Assembly (NCBI RefSeq): GCF_005938655.1
Contig: NZ_VCQT01000022.1
Location: 62,001-126,000, forward strand
Source of the DNA: Alloalcanivorax gelatiniphagus
GTDB taxonomy: Bacteria; Pseudomonadota; Gammaproteobacteria; Pseudomonadales; Alcanivoracaceae
DNA length: 64,000 nt
Direction of reading: 5' to 3'
Shown piece by piece: positions 26,894-36,307 of the stretch. A program made the translations under genes and the position numbers. How positions within the stretch are numbered: position 1 is the stretch's first letter; each line of letters starts with the position of its first letter. The notes under the pieces were generated by a model. It was not told the origin of the DNA and did not search any database. It saw only the letters and a program-made list of their open reading frames with translations.

Positions 26894-29050
26894 TTAGCCG
26901 CGATCCGCGTCCAGGGCGGTAAGCAGCAGCCGCTGATAAAGGCGCTCCCGCAGGCCGTCCGGCTCGGCCAGGCCCATCCGTTGCAGCGCGTCGGCGTGCT
27001 GCTCCGGGTCGTGGTCGTGCAGCAACGCTTCCCGGGCCAGCTTGAAATAGTCCTTCTGACTCACGGTCTCCTTCAGCCAGGTCAGCGCTTTCATCAGGCG
27101 CTGCTCGGTGTCGTCAAAGTCGGTGCCCAGGGGGAAGGTGGGGAAGGCGCCGTCACTGCCCTGCTCCGCCACCCGGCGCAGGAATTCCGGGTTGTTGTGG
27201 CGGAAGCGCTCCGGGATCTGGTAGTCGTGGCGCAGTTTGCCGGCTTTCTGGGCCTGTTCCATCAGTTCCACCTGGAAGCGGCTGTCGGCCACGTTGAGCA
27301 TGGCCATGACCACCTCCTCATCGCTTTTGCCACGCAGATCGGCAATGCCGTATTCGGTGACCACCATGTCGCGCAGGTGGCGCGGAATGGTGTTGTGGGC
27401 GTAGGAGAACAGCACATTGGAGGCGGCCTCGCCGCCGCGCTGGCGCCAGGCCCGGGTCATCAGGATGGAGCGGGCGCCGGGCAGTTCGTGGGCCTGGCTG
27501 ACAAAGTTGTACTGGCCACCCACGCCGCTGAGCACGCGACCGTCGTCGAGCTGGTCGGACACCGCCGCGCCCAGCAGGGTGACGGTGAAGGCGGTGTTGA
27601 TAAAGCGCGCGTCCCGGCGCTGGGCGATGCGCAGTGTCTCGCCGCCGTACAGGTCGTTGATCTGGTTGACCCGGGTCATATTGATCTTGCGGCGGGTCTC
27701 GTCGTCCAGTTCGCGCAGCCGCTGGTAGAACGAGCGGGGGCCGAGAAAGAAGCCACCGTGCATGATGATGCCGCCTTTCAGGCTGTCGCCCAGCCAGGTT
27801 TCCAGCGCTTCGCGGGTGTCCGGGTGGTCCAGGTCATTGGGCACGCTGTCGTCGTTGGGTAGCCGCAGGCGGTTGCCTTCCACGGTGAGGCCATAGCGCA
27901 GCACGCCGAAATCGGTGAGCTGCTTGAGCTGTTCCGGGCGCAGCGGCGAGGAGATGTGGCAGCGCCGTAGCAGGCCGTCGATCAGGTCCAGGCCGGGCTT
28001 GCACTCGGCGTGCTCCAGGCACTCCCGCTGCAGGCCGATCCAGTCATACACCGGACGGCGAATAATGCCGTCGTCGATCAGTCGCAGCAGGCCGTGGGTC
28101 ATCATCTCGCTGCAGCCGTACAGGCCCAGTTCGAAACGACCGTCGCCGCCCTCCCGGTGGATCAGGTCGCGGTGCTCCTCGGGCAGTTCCAGGGCATCGA
28201 GCAGGCCCCGGTAATCGTCGTTGTGCTGCTCGCGGCGGCGGCTGTGGTGCACCAGGGCGTCGCCCAGGGCGCCGATGCCGATTTGCAGGGTGCCGCCGTC
28301 ACGGACCAGGGTGCTGGCGTGCAGGCCGACAAAATGGTCCTGCAGACACACCGGCATATTGGGGGTGCTGAACAGCCGGGTCTGCGCCTTGGGGTCGTCG
28401 ACCACCATGTCCATCTGGTCGTACCAGCCACCCAGTTCCGCGTCGTTTTCCATGAAGGGCAGATCATGGTGCACCTGCCCCACCGCCACGATGGTCTCGC
28501 CGGCTTCGCGGCGGGCCTGCAACATGGGCAGCAGTTCCAGGGTCACTTCCGGGTTGCAGGAAAAACTGTAGCGGCGGGCGTCGCCTTCGCCGCGCACCGC
28601 CAGCAACTGGGCCACAACATTGACGCCCCGGGCATTGATGTCGCGGGCGGCGTGGGTGTAGTTGACGCTGATGTAATGGCGCTGGGCGGATTCACTGTTG
28701 AGCAGGCTGCCCGGCTGGAAGAAGAATTCGTAGACGCGGATATTGTCCGGCAGGGCGTCCTTGCGCACCGCCGCCAGGTAATCCAGCTCTTCGTAATCGC
28801 CGAATACCCGGTCGGCGAACGGTTCCAGGAAGCGCCGCTCCAGATCGCTGCCGGCGGCGGGCCGACCCAGGGACAGGGCGGTGTAAATATCCAGGGACAG
28901 GGCCGGGTCCGCCTTCACGCGCCGATACAGGGCGTTCACCAGCCGGTTGGGCTTGCCCAGCCCTAGCGGCAGACCCAGGCGGATCTGGCCACCGGTCAAC
29001 TCGATAATGCGATCCGCGGCCTGATAGGCATCGTCCATTAGCTCGGGCAC
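26894..29050 (-). CDS. acetyl-CoA hydrolase/CoA-transferase family protein
   Basis: 718 aa, longer than the usual 500-aa members because of extra N-terminal and C-terminal segments. The acetyl-CoA hydrolase/transferase C-terminal domain is visible in the last third: GVGGQYNFVSQAHELPGARSI, then VVTEYGIADLRGKSDEE. The GIGALGDALVHHSR motif marks the first half. Such enzymes move CoA between carboxylates (acetate, succinate, propionate) in the cytosol. The GTG start has GGAG 6 bp upstream; an ATG four codons on is too distant. The C-terminal D-R-G-stop comes from a degenerate REP. Acyl specificity unknown. Confidence 0.88.
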   Translation of the reverse strand: MPELMDDAYQAADRIIELTGGQIRLGLPLGLGKPNRLVNALYRRVKADPALSLDIYTALSLGRPAAGSDLERRFLEPFADRVFGDYEELDYLAAVRKDALPDNIRVYEFFFQPGSLLNSESAQRHYISVNYTHAARDINARGVNVVAQLLAVRGEGDARRYSFSCNPEVTLELLPMLQARREAGETIVAVGQVHHDLPFMENDAELGGWYDQMDMVVDDPKAQTRLFSTPNMPVCLQDHFVGLHASTLVRDGGTLQIGIGALGDALVHHSRRREQHNDDYRGLLDALELPEEHRDLIHREGGDGRFELGLYGCSEMMTHGLLRLIDDGIIRRPVYDWIGLQRECLEHAECKPGLDLIDGLLRRCHISSPLRPEQLKQLTDFGVLRYGLTVEGNRLRLPNDDSVPNDLDHPDTREALETWLGDSLKGGIIMHGGFFLGPRSFYQRLRELDDETRRKINMTRVNQINDLYGGETLRIAQRRDARFINTAFTVTLLGAAVSDQLDDGRVLSGVGGQYNFVSQAHELPGARSILMTRAWRQRGGEAASNVLFSYAHNTIPRHLRDMVVTEYGIADLRGKSDEEVVMAMLNVADSRFQVELMEQAQKAGKLRHDYQIPERFRHNNPEFLRRVAEQGSDGAFPTFPLGTDFDDTEQRLMKALTWLKETVSQKDYFKLAREALLHDHDPEQHADALQRMGLAEPDGLRERLYQRLLLTALDADRG

Positions 29051-29171
29051 TTGGCGCTCCTTGTTATTGGGTGACCCAGGTGTGCATGGGCCTCAGCATA
29101 ACCAACCGACCGGATATTCCGGGTATTTGTTTGAAAAAAATTCCGGGGGTGGGACTGGCGGCGGCGCGGAC

Positions 29172-29699
29172 TCAGGCGTCCGGATCCTGGTCGCCCATGG
29201 GGATGCGGGTGCGCGGCGCGCGCACGGTTTCCCAGCGCTCGCCGTCGGCGCCCATTACCAGGGTTTCCAGGGGCATGCCGTTGATGTATTCCAGCAGCGG
29301 GATATCCACCGCCAGCAGCGCTTTCGGGTTTTCGCAGTGCCAGGCGTAGCGGCCGGTAAAGTGGGTGGGCGGCGTCGGTTGCTCGCCGGTCAGGGCGCTT
29401 TCCGCCTGTTCCCGGGTGACGCTGCAGCGCGCTTCCGCCAGGGGCTCCACCACGTAGCGGGCCTGCCCCAGGCGCGCGAGGGCATCGCTCACCGCCTTCT
29501 TTTCCTGGTCGTTGGCGGGGGCCCGGTCGAAGCCCACCACCTGGCTGGACGGCAGGGTCAGCCGCGCCACCAGGGCCTGGCCATGCAAGGCCAGTTCCAG
29601 GATGCCGGCCTGACCGGCGCCGTCCCGGGGCCCGGCGGCGGCGGTAACGGCCAGCAGCAGGCACAGACCGCCGCCGAGCCAAAGGGTCCTTGTGTTCAT
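29172..29699 (-). CDS. DUF2796/ZrgA-like periplasmic protein, likely zinc-related
   Basis: 175 aa with a signal peptide (MNTRTLWLGGGLCLLLAVTA). DUF2796 features are GILELALHGQALVARLTLPSSQVVGFDRAP, then ARYVVEPLAEARCSV, and a HFTGRYAWHCENP segment. Vibrio ZrgA, a zinc-uptake-associated protein of this family, has a histidine-rich middle; here that region is short and His-poor. It overlaps the COG0523 gene by 4 bp, which supports a role in zinc handling. The adjacent 29051-29171 shows only the CoA-transferase promoter region. Confidence 0.72.
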   Translation of the reverse strand: MNTRTLWLGGGLCLLLAVTAAAGPRDGAGQAGILELALHGQALVARLTLPSSQVVGFDRAPANDQEKKAVSDALARLGQARYVVEPLAEARCSVTREQAESALTGEQPTPPTHFTGRYAWHCENPKALLAVDIPLLEYINGMPLETLVMGADGERWETVRAPRTRIPMGDQDPDA

Positions 29700-30709
29700 C
29701 TCGAATCCTCCGTCAGCGCCAGGCGCCGCCGCCAGCTCTCCAGCCAGCGCTCCGGCCGGGCCGGGTCGTCGCCGGCGGCGATCACCACCAGGCGGCTGTC
29801 GTCGTCGCCATCCGGCCAGGCCGGCAACGGCTCCAGTTCCACCGGCTCGCCGGCCACCGCCTGGATCAGCAGGGGGCCGTCCAGTTTTTCGATGGCCACC
29901 AGCCCCTTGAGACGCACCAGCTCGTCGCCGGCTTCCCGGCGCAGCGCCGCCAGCGCCTGCTCCAGCCGATCATAGGCAATCGCGCCGCGCCAGCGAAGCC
30001 CGGCCGGATGCAGGCGGTGCCCGGCACCGGTCGCCGGGGGCGGCTCGCGCAGCAGGCCGGCGCCGCTGGCCAGCGGCGCCAGGGAACCGGTGATCCGGCA
30101 CTGGCGCGGCATCTCACGGTTCAGCAAGGCGGCACCGGCGGCCTGCGCCTGGGCCAGCTCCGCCCGGGGGTTGAGCCGCCGCAGCTGTTCCGCCAGCGCC
30201 TGGCATTCGGAGCCGCCGGCCTGGTCGGTCTTGGTCAGCAACAGCACATCGGCGGCGGTGACCTGCTCCAGGGCCTCCGGGTGCCGGCGCAGGGCGGCGG
30301 CCCCGGCCCGGGCGTCCACCGTGGTCAGGATCGAGCGCAACCGGTAGCGCTTGCGCAGCCAGAGGTCTTGCTCCAGCACCGCGGACACGCCGAACGGGTC
30401 GGCGGCGCCGGTGGTTTCCAGCAGCACCAGGGAAAAAGGCGGCAGATCACCGGCGGCGCGGGCCATGTAGAGATTACGCAGGGTGCTGCGCAGGGTGCCC
30501 TGCACCGCGCAGCACACGCAGCCACCGGGCAGCAGGCTGATGGGCGCGCCGCCCCGCCGGGCCAGGTCCTGGTCGATGCCAATATCACCCAGCTCGTTGA
30601 TGATCACCGCCAGATCCGCCCTTTCCCCCAGCCAGCGGTTCAACAGGGTGGTCTTGCCGCTGCCCAGAAAGCCGGTCAGCACCACCAGGGGGATCGGCTC
30701 GGCGGTCAT
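29696..30709 (-). CDS. COG0523 (CobW/ZigA-type) GTP-binding metallochaperone
   Basis: 337 aa from the ATG at 30709. Walker A GFLGSGKT (13-20), the metal-binding CxCC motif GGCVCCAVQ (C64, C66, C67), LLETTGAADP as switch region, and TKTD for guanine recognition. The C-terminal CobW domain is short and its histidine-rich stretch is absent. Established: many COG0523 proteins supply zinc under limitation and sit near zinc-dependent or replacement enzymes such as PyrC. Overlaps pyrC by 4 bp (ATGA). Residues upstream of the ATG lie within pyrC and are excluded. Confidence 0.9.
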   Translation of the reverse strand: MTAEPIPLVVLTGFLGSGKTTLLNRWLGERADLAVIINELGDIGIDQDLARRGGAPISLLPGGCVCCAVQGTLRSTLRNLYMARAAGDLPPFSLVLLETTGAADPFGVSAVLEQDLWLRKRYRLRSILTTVDARAGAAALRRHPEALEQVTAADVLLLTKTDQAGGSECQALAEQLRRLNPRAELAQAQAAGAALLNREMPRQCRITGSLAPLASGAGLLREPPPATGAGHRLHPAGLRWRGAIAYDRLEQALAALRREAGDELVRLKGLVAIEKLDGPLLIQAVAGEPVELEPLPAWPDGDDDSRLVVIAAGDDPARPERWLESWRRRLALTEDSR

Positions 30710-31746
30710 TGTCCGCGCAATGCCCAGGGCAACGCCTGACCGGCCCAAAACGGCACCATCGCCTCGCCGGCGGCGGTGACGGTGTCCGGCACCGCCCAGT
30801 CGCGGCGCTCCAGGGTGACGGTATCGGTGTTGCGTGGCAGCCGGTAGAAGTCGGCGCCGAAGTGGCTGGCGAACCCTTCCAGCTTGTCCAGGGCGCCGTA
30901 GCGGTCCAGGAAGCTGGCGTACAACGGCAAGGCGGCCCGCGCGGAATAGCAGCCGGCGCAGCCGCAAGCGGCTTCTTTCTTGTTGCGCGCATGGGGCGCC
31001 GAGTCGGTGCCCAGGAAGAAGCGGGGATGGCCGTCCAGCACCGCCCGCTGAATGCGCTCCTGGTGGGTGCGGCGCTTGAGCACCGGCAGGCAGTAGTTGT
31101 GCGGGCGCACCCCGCCCACCAGCAGGTCGTTGCGGTTCATCAGCAGATGCTGCGGCGTAACGGTGGCGGCGGTGAGGTCGCCGGATTCGCGCACGAAATC
31201 CACTGCTTCGCCGGTGGTGACGTGCTCGAACACGATGCGCAGGGCCGGGAAGCGCTCGCGGATTTCTTTCAGGTAGCGGTCGATGAACACCCGCTCCCGG
31301 TCGAAGATGTCGATCTCCGCCTCGGTGACCTCGCCGTGCACCAGCAGGGGCACATCGTGCTTTTCCATGGCCTCGTAGAGGTGGCCGATGCGGCCCGGGT
31401 CGGTAACGCCGCTGTCGGAGTTGGTGGTGGCGCCGGCCGGGTACAGCTTGAAGGCGTGCACGAACTCGCAGGCGGCGGCGCGGGCCACCTCCTCCACCGG
31501 GGTCACATCGGTGAGGTACAGCACCATCAGCGGCTCGAAGCCGCTGCCGGCGGGTACCCGCTCCAGGATCCGCTCCCGGTAGGCGGCGGCCTGCTCCACG
31601 GTGGTCACCGGCGGGGTCAGGTTGGGCATGACGATGGCCCGGCGGAACACCCGGGCGGTGGCCGGCACGGTCTCGACGAGCATGTCGCCATCGCGGAAAT
31701 GCAGATGCCAGTCGTCGGGTCGGGTGATCGTCAGGGTCTCGGTCAT
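30706..31746 (-). CDS. pyrC: dihydroorotase, E. coli PyrC type
   Basis: 346 aa (E. coli 347), closing carbamoyl-aspartate to dihydroorotate in pyrimidine synthesis. Binuclear zinc ligands: H14 and H16 in DDWHLHFRDG, the bridging carboxylated lysine in FVHAFKLYPAGATTNS, and a later histidine pair in LGTDSAPHARNKKE. The start at 31746 lies 3 bp from the thiolase stop. Its place between a thiolase and a COG0523 gene suggests it may be the zinc-limitation copy rather than the only pyrC; the window cannot settle that. Confidence 0.96.
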   Translation of the reverse strand: MTETLTITRPDDWHLHFRDGDMLVETVPATARVFRRAIVMPNLTPPVTTVEQAAAYRERILERVPAGSGFEPLMVLYLTDVTPVEEVARAAACEFVHAFKLYPAGATTNSDSGVTDPGRIGHLYEAMEKHDVPLLVHGEVTEAEIDIFDRERVFIDRYLKEIRERFPALRIVFEHVTTGEAVDFVRESGDLTAATVTPQHLLMNRNDLLVGGVRPHNYCLPVLKRRTHQERIQRAVLDGHPRFFLGTDSAPHARNKKEAACGCAGCYSARAALPLYASFLDRYGALDKLEGFASHFGADFYRLPRNTDTVTLERRDWAVPDTVTAAGEAMVPFWAGQALPWALRGQ

Positions 31747-31748
31747 GA

Positions 31749-32927
31749 TCAGCGTTCCACCGCCAGTGCCACGCCCTGACCGCCGCCGATACACAGGGTG
31801 GCCAGGCCTTTTTTCACATCACGGCGCTGCATTTCGTGGAGCAGGGTCACCAGCACCCGGCAGCCGGAGGCGCCGATGGGGTGGCCCAGGGCGATGGCGC
31901 CGCCGTTCACATTAACCTTGCTCTGGTCCCACCCCAGTTCCTTGCCAACGGCCAGGGATTGGGCGGCGAAGGCTTCGTTGGCCTCGATCAGGTCCACCTG
32001 GTCCAGGCTCCAGCCGGCCCGTTCCAGGCAACGGCGGGTGGCGGACACCGGGCCGATGCCCATGATCGCCGGGTCCACGCCGGCGCTGGCCTGGCCGGCC
32101 AGGCGCGCCAGGATCGGCAGGCCCAGTTGGTTGGCGCGGGCTTCGCTCATCAGCATCACCACGGCGGCGCCGTCGTTGAGCGCGGAGGCGTTGCCGGCGG
32201 TGACCGTGCCGTCCTTCTTGAAGGCCGGGCGCAGGCCGCCCAGGGAATCGGCGGTGGTGTCGGCGCGGGGCTGCTCGTCGGTGTCGACGATTTTCGGCTC
32301 GCCCTTGCGCTGCGGCACTTCCACCGGGGTGATCTCATTCTTGAAGCGGCCGGACTCGATGGCGTCGGCGGCCTTGCGGTGGGAAGCGGCGGCGAATTCA
32401 TCCTGCTGGTCGCGGGTCAGGCCGTACTTCTCCGCCAGGTTCTCGGCGGTGATGCCCATGTGATAATCGTTGAAGGCATCCCACAGGCCGTCCTGGATCA
32501 TCGAATCCACCAGGCTGGCGTGGCCCATGCGCAGCCCGGTGCGCGCCTTGGGCAGCACATAGGGGGCCAGGCTCATGTTTTCCTGGCCGCCGGCGATCAC
32601 CACGTCCGCTTCGCCGCAGCGGATCGCCTGGCTGCCCAGGTGCACCGCCTTGAGGCCGGAGCCGCACACCTTGTTGATGGTCAGGGCCGGTACTTCCTGG
32701 GGCAGACCGGCCTGGATGCTGGTCTGGCGGGCGGTGTTCTGGCCGGCGCCGGCGGTGAGCACCTGACCGAGAATCACCTCGCTGACGGTGGCCGGGTCCA
32801 CGCCGGTGTCGGCCAGCAGGCGGCGTACCACGATCTCGCCCAGTCGGGTGGCGGGCTGGTCCGCCAGACCGCCCTGAAAACGGCCGATGGCGGTACGGGT
32901 AGCGGCGACAATGACCACGTCTTGCAT
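31749..32927 (-). CDS. acetyl-CoA acetyltransferase (thiolase)
   Basis: 392-aa biosynthetic-type thiolase. The nucleophile is C88 in NKVCGSGLK. The histidine in [10 protein letters not shown] and the second cysteine in [10 protein letters not shown] complete the triad. It joins two acetyl-CoA to acetoacetyl-CoA, or the reverse, in acetoacetate or polyhydroxybutyrate metabolism. First gene of the thiolase-pyrC-COG0523-ZrgA unit. A CCCCGGC/GCCGGGG hairpin at 33007-33034 separates it from the acyl-CoA synthetase gene upstream. Confidence 0.95.
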   Translation of the reverse strand: MQDVVIVAATRTAIGRFQGGLADQPATRLGEIVVRRLLADTGVDPATVSEVILGQVLTAGAGQNTARQTSIQAGLPQEVPALTINKVCGSGLKAVHLGSQAIRCGEADVVIAGGQENMSLAPYVLPKARTGLRMGHASLVDSMIQDGLWDAFNDYHMGITAENLAEKYGLTRDQQDEFAAASHRKAADAIESGRFKNEITPVEVPQRKGEPKIVDTDEQPRADTTADSLGGLRPAFKKDGTVTAGNASALNDGAAVVMLMSEARANQLGLPILARLAGQASAGVDPAIMGIGPVSATRRCLERAGWSLDQVDLIEANEAFAAQSLAVGKELGWDQSKVNVNGGAIALGHPIGASGCRVLVTLLHEMQRRDVKKGLATLCIGGGQGVALAVER

Positions 32928-33046
32928 GCGATTCTCCCTAGATAAACGACAACAGGATTCAGCGAAAGGCGGTCATTTTAGGCGCTAACCGCCCGCCAAG
33001 CGACCACCCCGGCGAGGATAGGTCCATGCCGGGGCGGCGGCGGGCG

Positions 33047-34669
33047 TTACAGGGCGCGGGCCCGGTCGCGCAGCACGTACTTCTGAATCTTGCCGGTGGA
33101 GGTCTTCGGCAGCTCGCCGAACACCACGGTTTTGGGCACCTTGAAGCCGGCCAGGTGTTCCCGGCAGAAACCGATCACATCCTGTTCGGAGAGCGCTTCA
33201 CGGCCGGCCTTGAGGGTGATGAAGGCGCAGGGCGTCTCGCCCCATTTTTCGTCCGGGCGGGCCACCACCGCTGCTTCCATGACATCGCCGTGGCGGTACA
33301 GCACGTTCTCCAGCTCGATGGTGGAGATGTTCTCGCCACCGGAAATGATGATGTCCTTGAGGCGGTCCTTGATCTCCACGTAGCCGTCCGCATGCCAGAC
33401 CGCCAGATCTCCGGTGTGGAACCAGCCGCCCTGGAACGACTCCCGGGTGGCCGTCTCGTTCTTCAGGTAGCCCTTCATGACAGTATTGCCGCGCATGAAG
33501 ATTTCACCCATGGTCTCGCCGTCCCGGGGCACCGGTTCCAGGGTCTCCGGGTCGGCCACCATCACCCCTTCCAGGGTCGGATAGCGCACCCCCTGGCGGG
33601 ACTTGATGGCTGCGCGCTCTTCCAGGGGCAGCTCATCCCAGTGACCGTGCCAGGCACACACCGTCACCGGGCCGTACACCTCGGTAAGGCCGTACACATG
33701 GGTGACGCGCAACCCCATTTCCTCCACCGCGCCGATCACCTTGGCCGGCGGCGCGGCGCCGGCGGTCATCGCATCCACCGGATGCTCGATGGCGGCCTTG
33801 GCTTCCTCGGGCATATTGATCAGGGCGTTAAGCACCACCGGCGCACCGCACAGGTGGGAAACACGATGCTGCCGGATCAGGGTCAGGATGCGCTGCGGGT
33901 CCACCCGCCGCAGACACACGTGGACACCGGCCTGGGCGGTGACGGTCCAGGGGTAACACCAGCCGTTGCAGTGGAACATCGGCAGCGTCCACAGATACAC
34001 CGGGTGCAGCCCCATGGACCAGGTGGTCTGGTTGCCCATGGAATTCAGATAGGCGCCGCGATGGTGGTAGACCACGCCCTTCGGGTCGCCGGTGGTACCG
34101 GAGGTATAGTTGAGGGAAATGGCGTTCCACTCGTTGTCCGGCCAGTGCCAATCGAACTCCGGGTCACCCTCGGCGAGAAAGGCTTCGTAATCCAGATCAC
34201 TGACCGGTTCGCCTTCGTCGTATTCCGGGTCGTCCACGTCGATCACCAGGGGCGGCGTGTCCAGCCGCGCCAGGGCTTCGCTGATCACGGGGTGGAATTC
34301 CCGGTCGGCGATCAGCACCTTGGCCTCGCCGTGCTCCAGCATGTAGGCAATGGCATCCGCGTCCAGGCGCACATTCAGGGTGTTCAGCACGGCGCCGATC
34401 ATCGGCACGCCGAAGTGGGCTTCCAGCATCGCCGGGATGTTCGGCAGCATTACCGCCACGGTGTCGCCCTTGCGAATGCCGCGCCCGGCCAGCGCCGAGG
34501 CCAGCCGGCGGCAGCGCTGATAGGTCTCACGCCAGGTACGGCGGATATCACCATGGATCACCGCCGGGTAGTCCGGATACACCGAGGCGGTGCGCTCGAT
34601 AAAGCTAAGGGGGGTCAGAGGAACGTGGTTGACCTCGGTGGGCGCCAGGCCCTGCTCATAGATGGACAT
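33047..34669 (-). CDS. AMP-forming acyl-CoA synthetase
   Basis: 540 aa. The P-loop-like motif YTSGTTGDPKGVVYHHRGA, the Y-G-L-T-E core and the hinge KDRLKDIIISGGENIS with catalytic lysine near the C-terminus (KTSTGKIQKY) are all present. The sequence is closest in pattern to medium-chain/AlkK-like or methylmercaptopropionyl-CoA ligases (WTLPMFHCNGWCYPW). In an oil degrader it could activate fatty acids from alkane oxidation; this is inference. Divergent from the two-component pair. Confidence 0.92.
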   Translation of the reverse strand: MSIYEQGLAPTEVNHVPLTPLSFIERTASVYPDYPAVIHGDIRRTWRETYQRCRRLASALAGRGIRKGDTVAVMLPNIPAMLEAHFGVPMIGAVLNTLNVRLDADAIAYMLEHGEAKVLIADREFHPVISEALARLDTPPLVIDVDDPEYDEGEPVSDLDYEAFLAEGDPEFDWHWPDNEWNAISLNYTSGTTGDPKGVVYHHRGAYLNSMGNQTTWSMGLHPVYLWTLPMFHCNGWCYPWTVTAQAGVHVCLRRVDPQRILTLIRQHRVSHLCGAPVVLNALINMPEEAKAAIEHPVDAMTAGAAPPAKVIGAVEEMGLRVTHVYGLTEVYGPVTVCAWHGHWDELPLEERAAIKSRQGVRYPTLEGVMVADPETLEPVPRDGETMGEIFMRGNTVMKGYLKNETATRESFQGGWFHTGDLAVWHADGYVEIKDRLKDIIISGGENISTIELENVLYRHGDVMEAAVVARPDEKWGETPCAFITLKAGREALSEQDVIGFCREHLAGFKVPKTVVFGELPKTSTGKIQKYVLRDRARAL

Positions 34670-34710
34670 AACGATGGTCCCGTGGTTGTTCGCGGTATTA
34701 TTCGGGTAGA

Positions 34711-34731
34711 GTTACGGGTTTAGCCCGTAAC
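34711..34731 (-). promoter_or_regulatory. perfect 8-bp inverted repeat in the acyl-CoA synthetase leader
   Basis: GTTACGGG, 5-nt centre, CCCGTAAC, 42 bp upstream of the acyl-CoA synthetase start. It could be an operator or an RNA hairpin in the leader. The adjoining 34740-34806 is strikingly AT-rich, with TATAGT boxes in both orientations and a repeated ACTAGA (34777 and 34799). Confidence 0.5.
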
Positions 34732-34825
34732 GCCGGGGCAACTTTATAGTCGAAAAAGAATCGATATGGAAATTAAACTAGAGTCTTATAGTATTATTAC
34801 TAGATTCCATTTTGGGTGACCCGGG

Positions 34826-36307
34826 ATGACCACGGAGCCCGCTTTCGCCCTGCTCGACCAGGACCCGCAACCAGCCCTGGTGCTGGATGCCGGCGGCCAG
34901 CCCCTGGACGCCAATGCGGCCCTGGGCGCCCTGCTGCGCGACCAAAACGCCGATGCCGGCGACGCCCTGCCCGCCAACCACCCGGCCCTCACCGCCGCCT
35001 GCCTGTCGCAACAGCGGGCCATCACCGAGGTGGAGGCACGGCTGGGCGAGCGGCGCCTGCTGTGGACCTTTATCCCGCTGCCCGGCGACCGGGTGCTGGC
35101 CCGGGGCCGTGACGCCACCGAGCAGCTCGACAACGAGAAAGCCGCCTACCGGGCTCGCCGCCTGTACCGGCTGATCACCGAGAACACCACCGACCTGATT
35201 TCCCGCCACCGGCCGAACGGCGTGTTCCTGGACGCGTCACCGGCGTCTTGGGGGTTGCTCGGCTACTGGCCGGAACAACTGCGCGGGCGCGCCGTCCTGG
35301 AGCTGTTTCACGAGCAGGATCGGGAGCGCCGCCGCCGCGAGGCCGCCGAAGCTCTGGAGGAAAAGGGCTACCACACCATGACCTATCGCATCCGCCACCG
35401 GGACGGTCATTATCTGTGGTTCGAGACCGCCAGCCACGCGATCCGCGAAACCTACACCGGCGCCGTGGTGGAGGTGGTCAGCGTCAGCCGCGACATCACC
35501 GCCCGGGTACGCGCGGAGCAAAACCGGCGACGCCTGGCCGAGGTGATGGAAGCGCAGCAGCGCCGCCACCAGGATGAGCTGGCGCGCAGCAGCCGCCTGG
35601 TGGCCATGGGTGAGCTGGCCTCCGGCATTGCCCATGAGATCAACCAGCCGCTGGCGGCGATCAGCAATTACGCCGCCGCCGGCCAGCGCCACCTGAGCGC
35701 GTTCCGCGCCGGTCACGGCAATGACGGCGACCTGGACAAAGTGGCCCGCAGCCTGGAGCGGGTCGGCGAACACGCCCACCACGCCTCGGAGGTGATCCGC
35801 CGCCTGCGGGCCTTCCTGCGCAAGGGCCAGCGCCGCCTGGAACCGCTGGACATCAATGCGGTGGCACGCCAGGCGATCCGGCTGTGCGCCTGGGAAGCCC
35901 GCGCCCAGCGCACTACCCTGCGGGAACAGTTGATGCCGGCGCCACCGCCGCTGCAGGCGGACCGCATTCTGCTGGAACAGGTGCTGGTGAACCTGCTGCG
36001 CAACGCCCTGGACGCCAACCGGGAACGGCACGGCGACGGCGCCTCCGAGGTCACCGTGGCCACCGCCCGCGAGGATCAGGCCCTGGTGATCCGGGTGATC
36101 GACCAGGGCCCAGGCGCCGACCCGGACACCCTGGAGCGCCTGTTCACCCCGTTCTATACCAGCAAGCCCGACGGCCTTGGCCTGGGCCTGCCGATCAGCC
36201 GCTCGGTGGTGGAAAGCCTGGGCGGCGAGCTGAGCGCCCGGCACCATGAGCAAGGGTTGGAAATGTACTGCCGGCTGCCGCTGGCCCGCCATGAGGAGAA
36301 TCGATGA
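34826..36307 (+). CDS. cytosolic PAS sensor histidine kinase (FixL-like)
   Basis: 493 aa with no transmembrane segment. Two PAS-like domains (about 8-95 and 112-225; the second has a PAC motif TYRIRHRDGHYLWFETA). HisKA with H270 in GELASGIAHEINQPLAAISNY, then HATPase motifs LVNLLRNALDAN and GLGLGLPISRSVV. The HEINQPLAAI box is typical of the FixL/DctB-type HPK4 class. No heme-PAS histidine is obvious, so the ligand is unknown. It overlaps its response regulator by 4 bp and is divergent from the acyl-CoA synthetase, its likely target. Confidence 0.92.
   Translation: MTTEPAFALLDQDPQPALVLDAGGQPLDANAALGALLRDQNADAGDALPANHPALTAACLSQQRAITEVEARLGERRLLWTFIPLPGDRVLARGRDATEQLDNEKAAYRARRLYRLITENTTDLISRHRPNGVFLDASPASWGLLGYWPEQLRGRAVLELFHEQDRERRRREAAEALEEKGYHTMTYRIRHRDGHYLWFETASHAIRETYTGAVVEVVSVSRDITARVRAEQNRRRLAEVMEAQQRRHQDELARSSRLVAMGELASGIAHEINQPLAAISNYAAAGQRHLSAFRAGHGNDGDLDKVARSLERVGEHAHHASEVIRRLRAFLRKGQRRLEPLDINAVARQAIRLCAWEARAQRTTLREQLMPAPPPLQADRILLEQVLVNLLRNALDANRERHGDGASEVTVATAREDQALVIRVIDQGPGADPDTLERLFTPFYTSKPDGLGLGLPISRSVVESLGGELSARHHEQGLEMYCRLPLARHEENR

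Noticed and set aside
32928-32990. Zur box before the thiolase operon
   Set aside because: No GTTATA-type palindrome could be found; a zinc link rests on gene content only.
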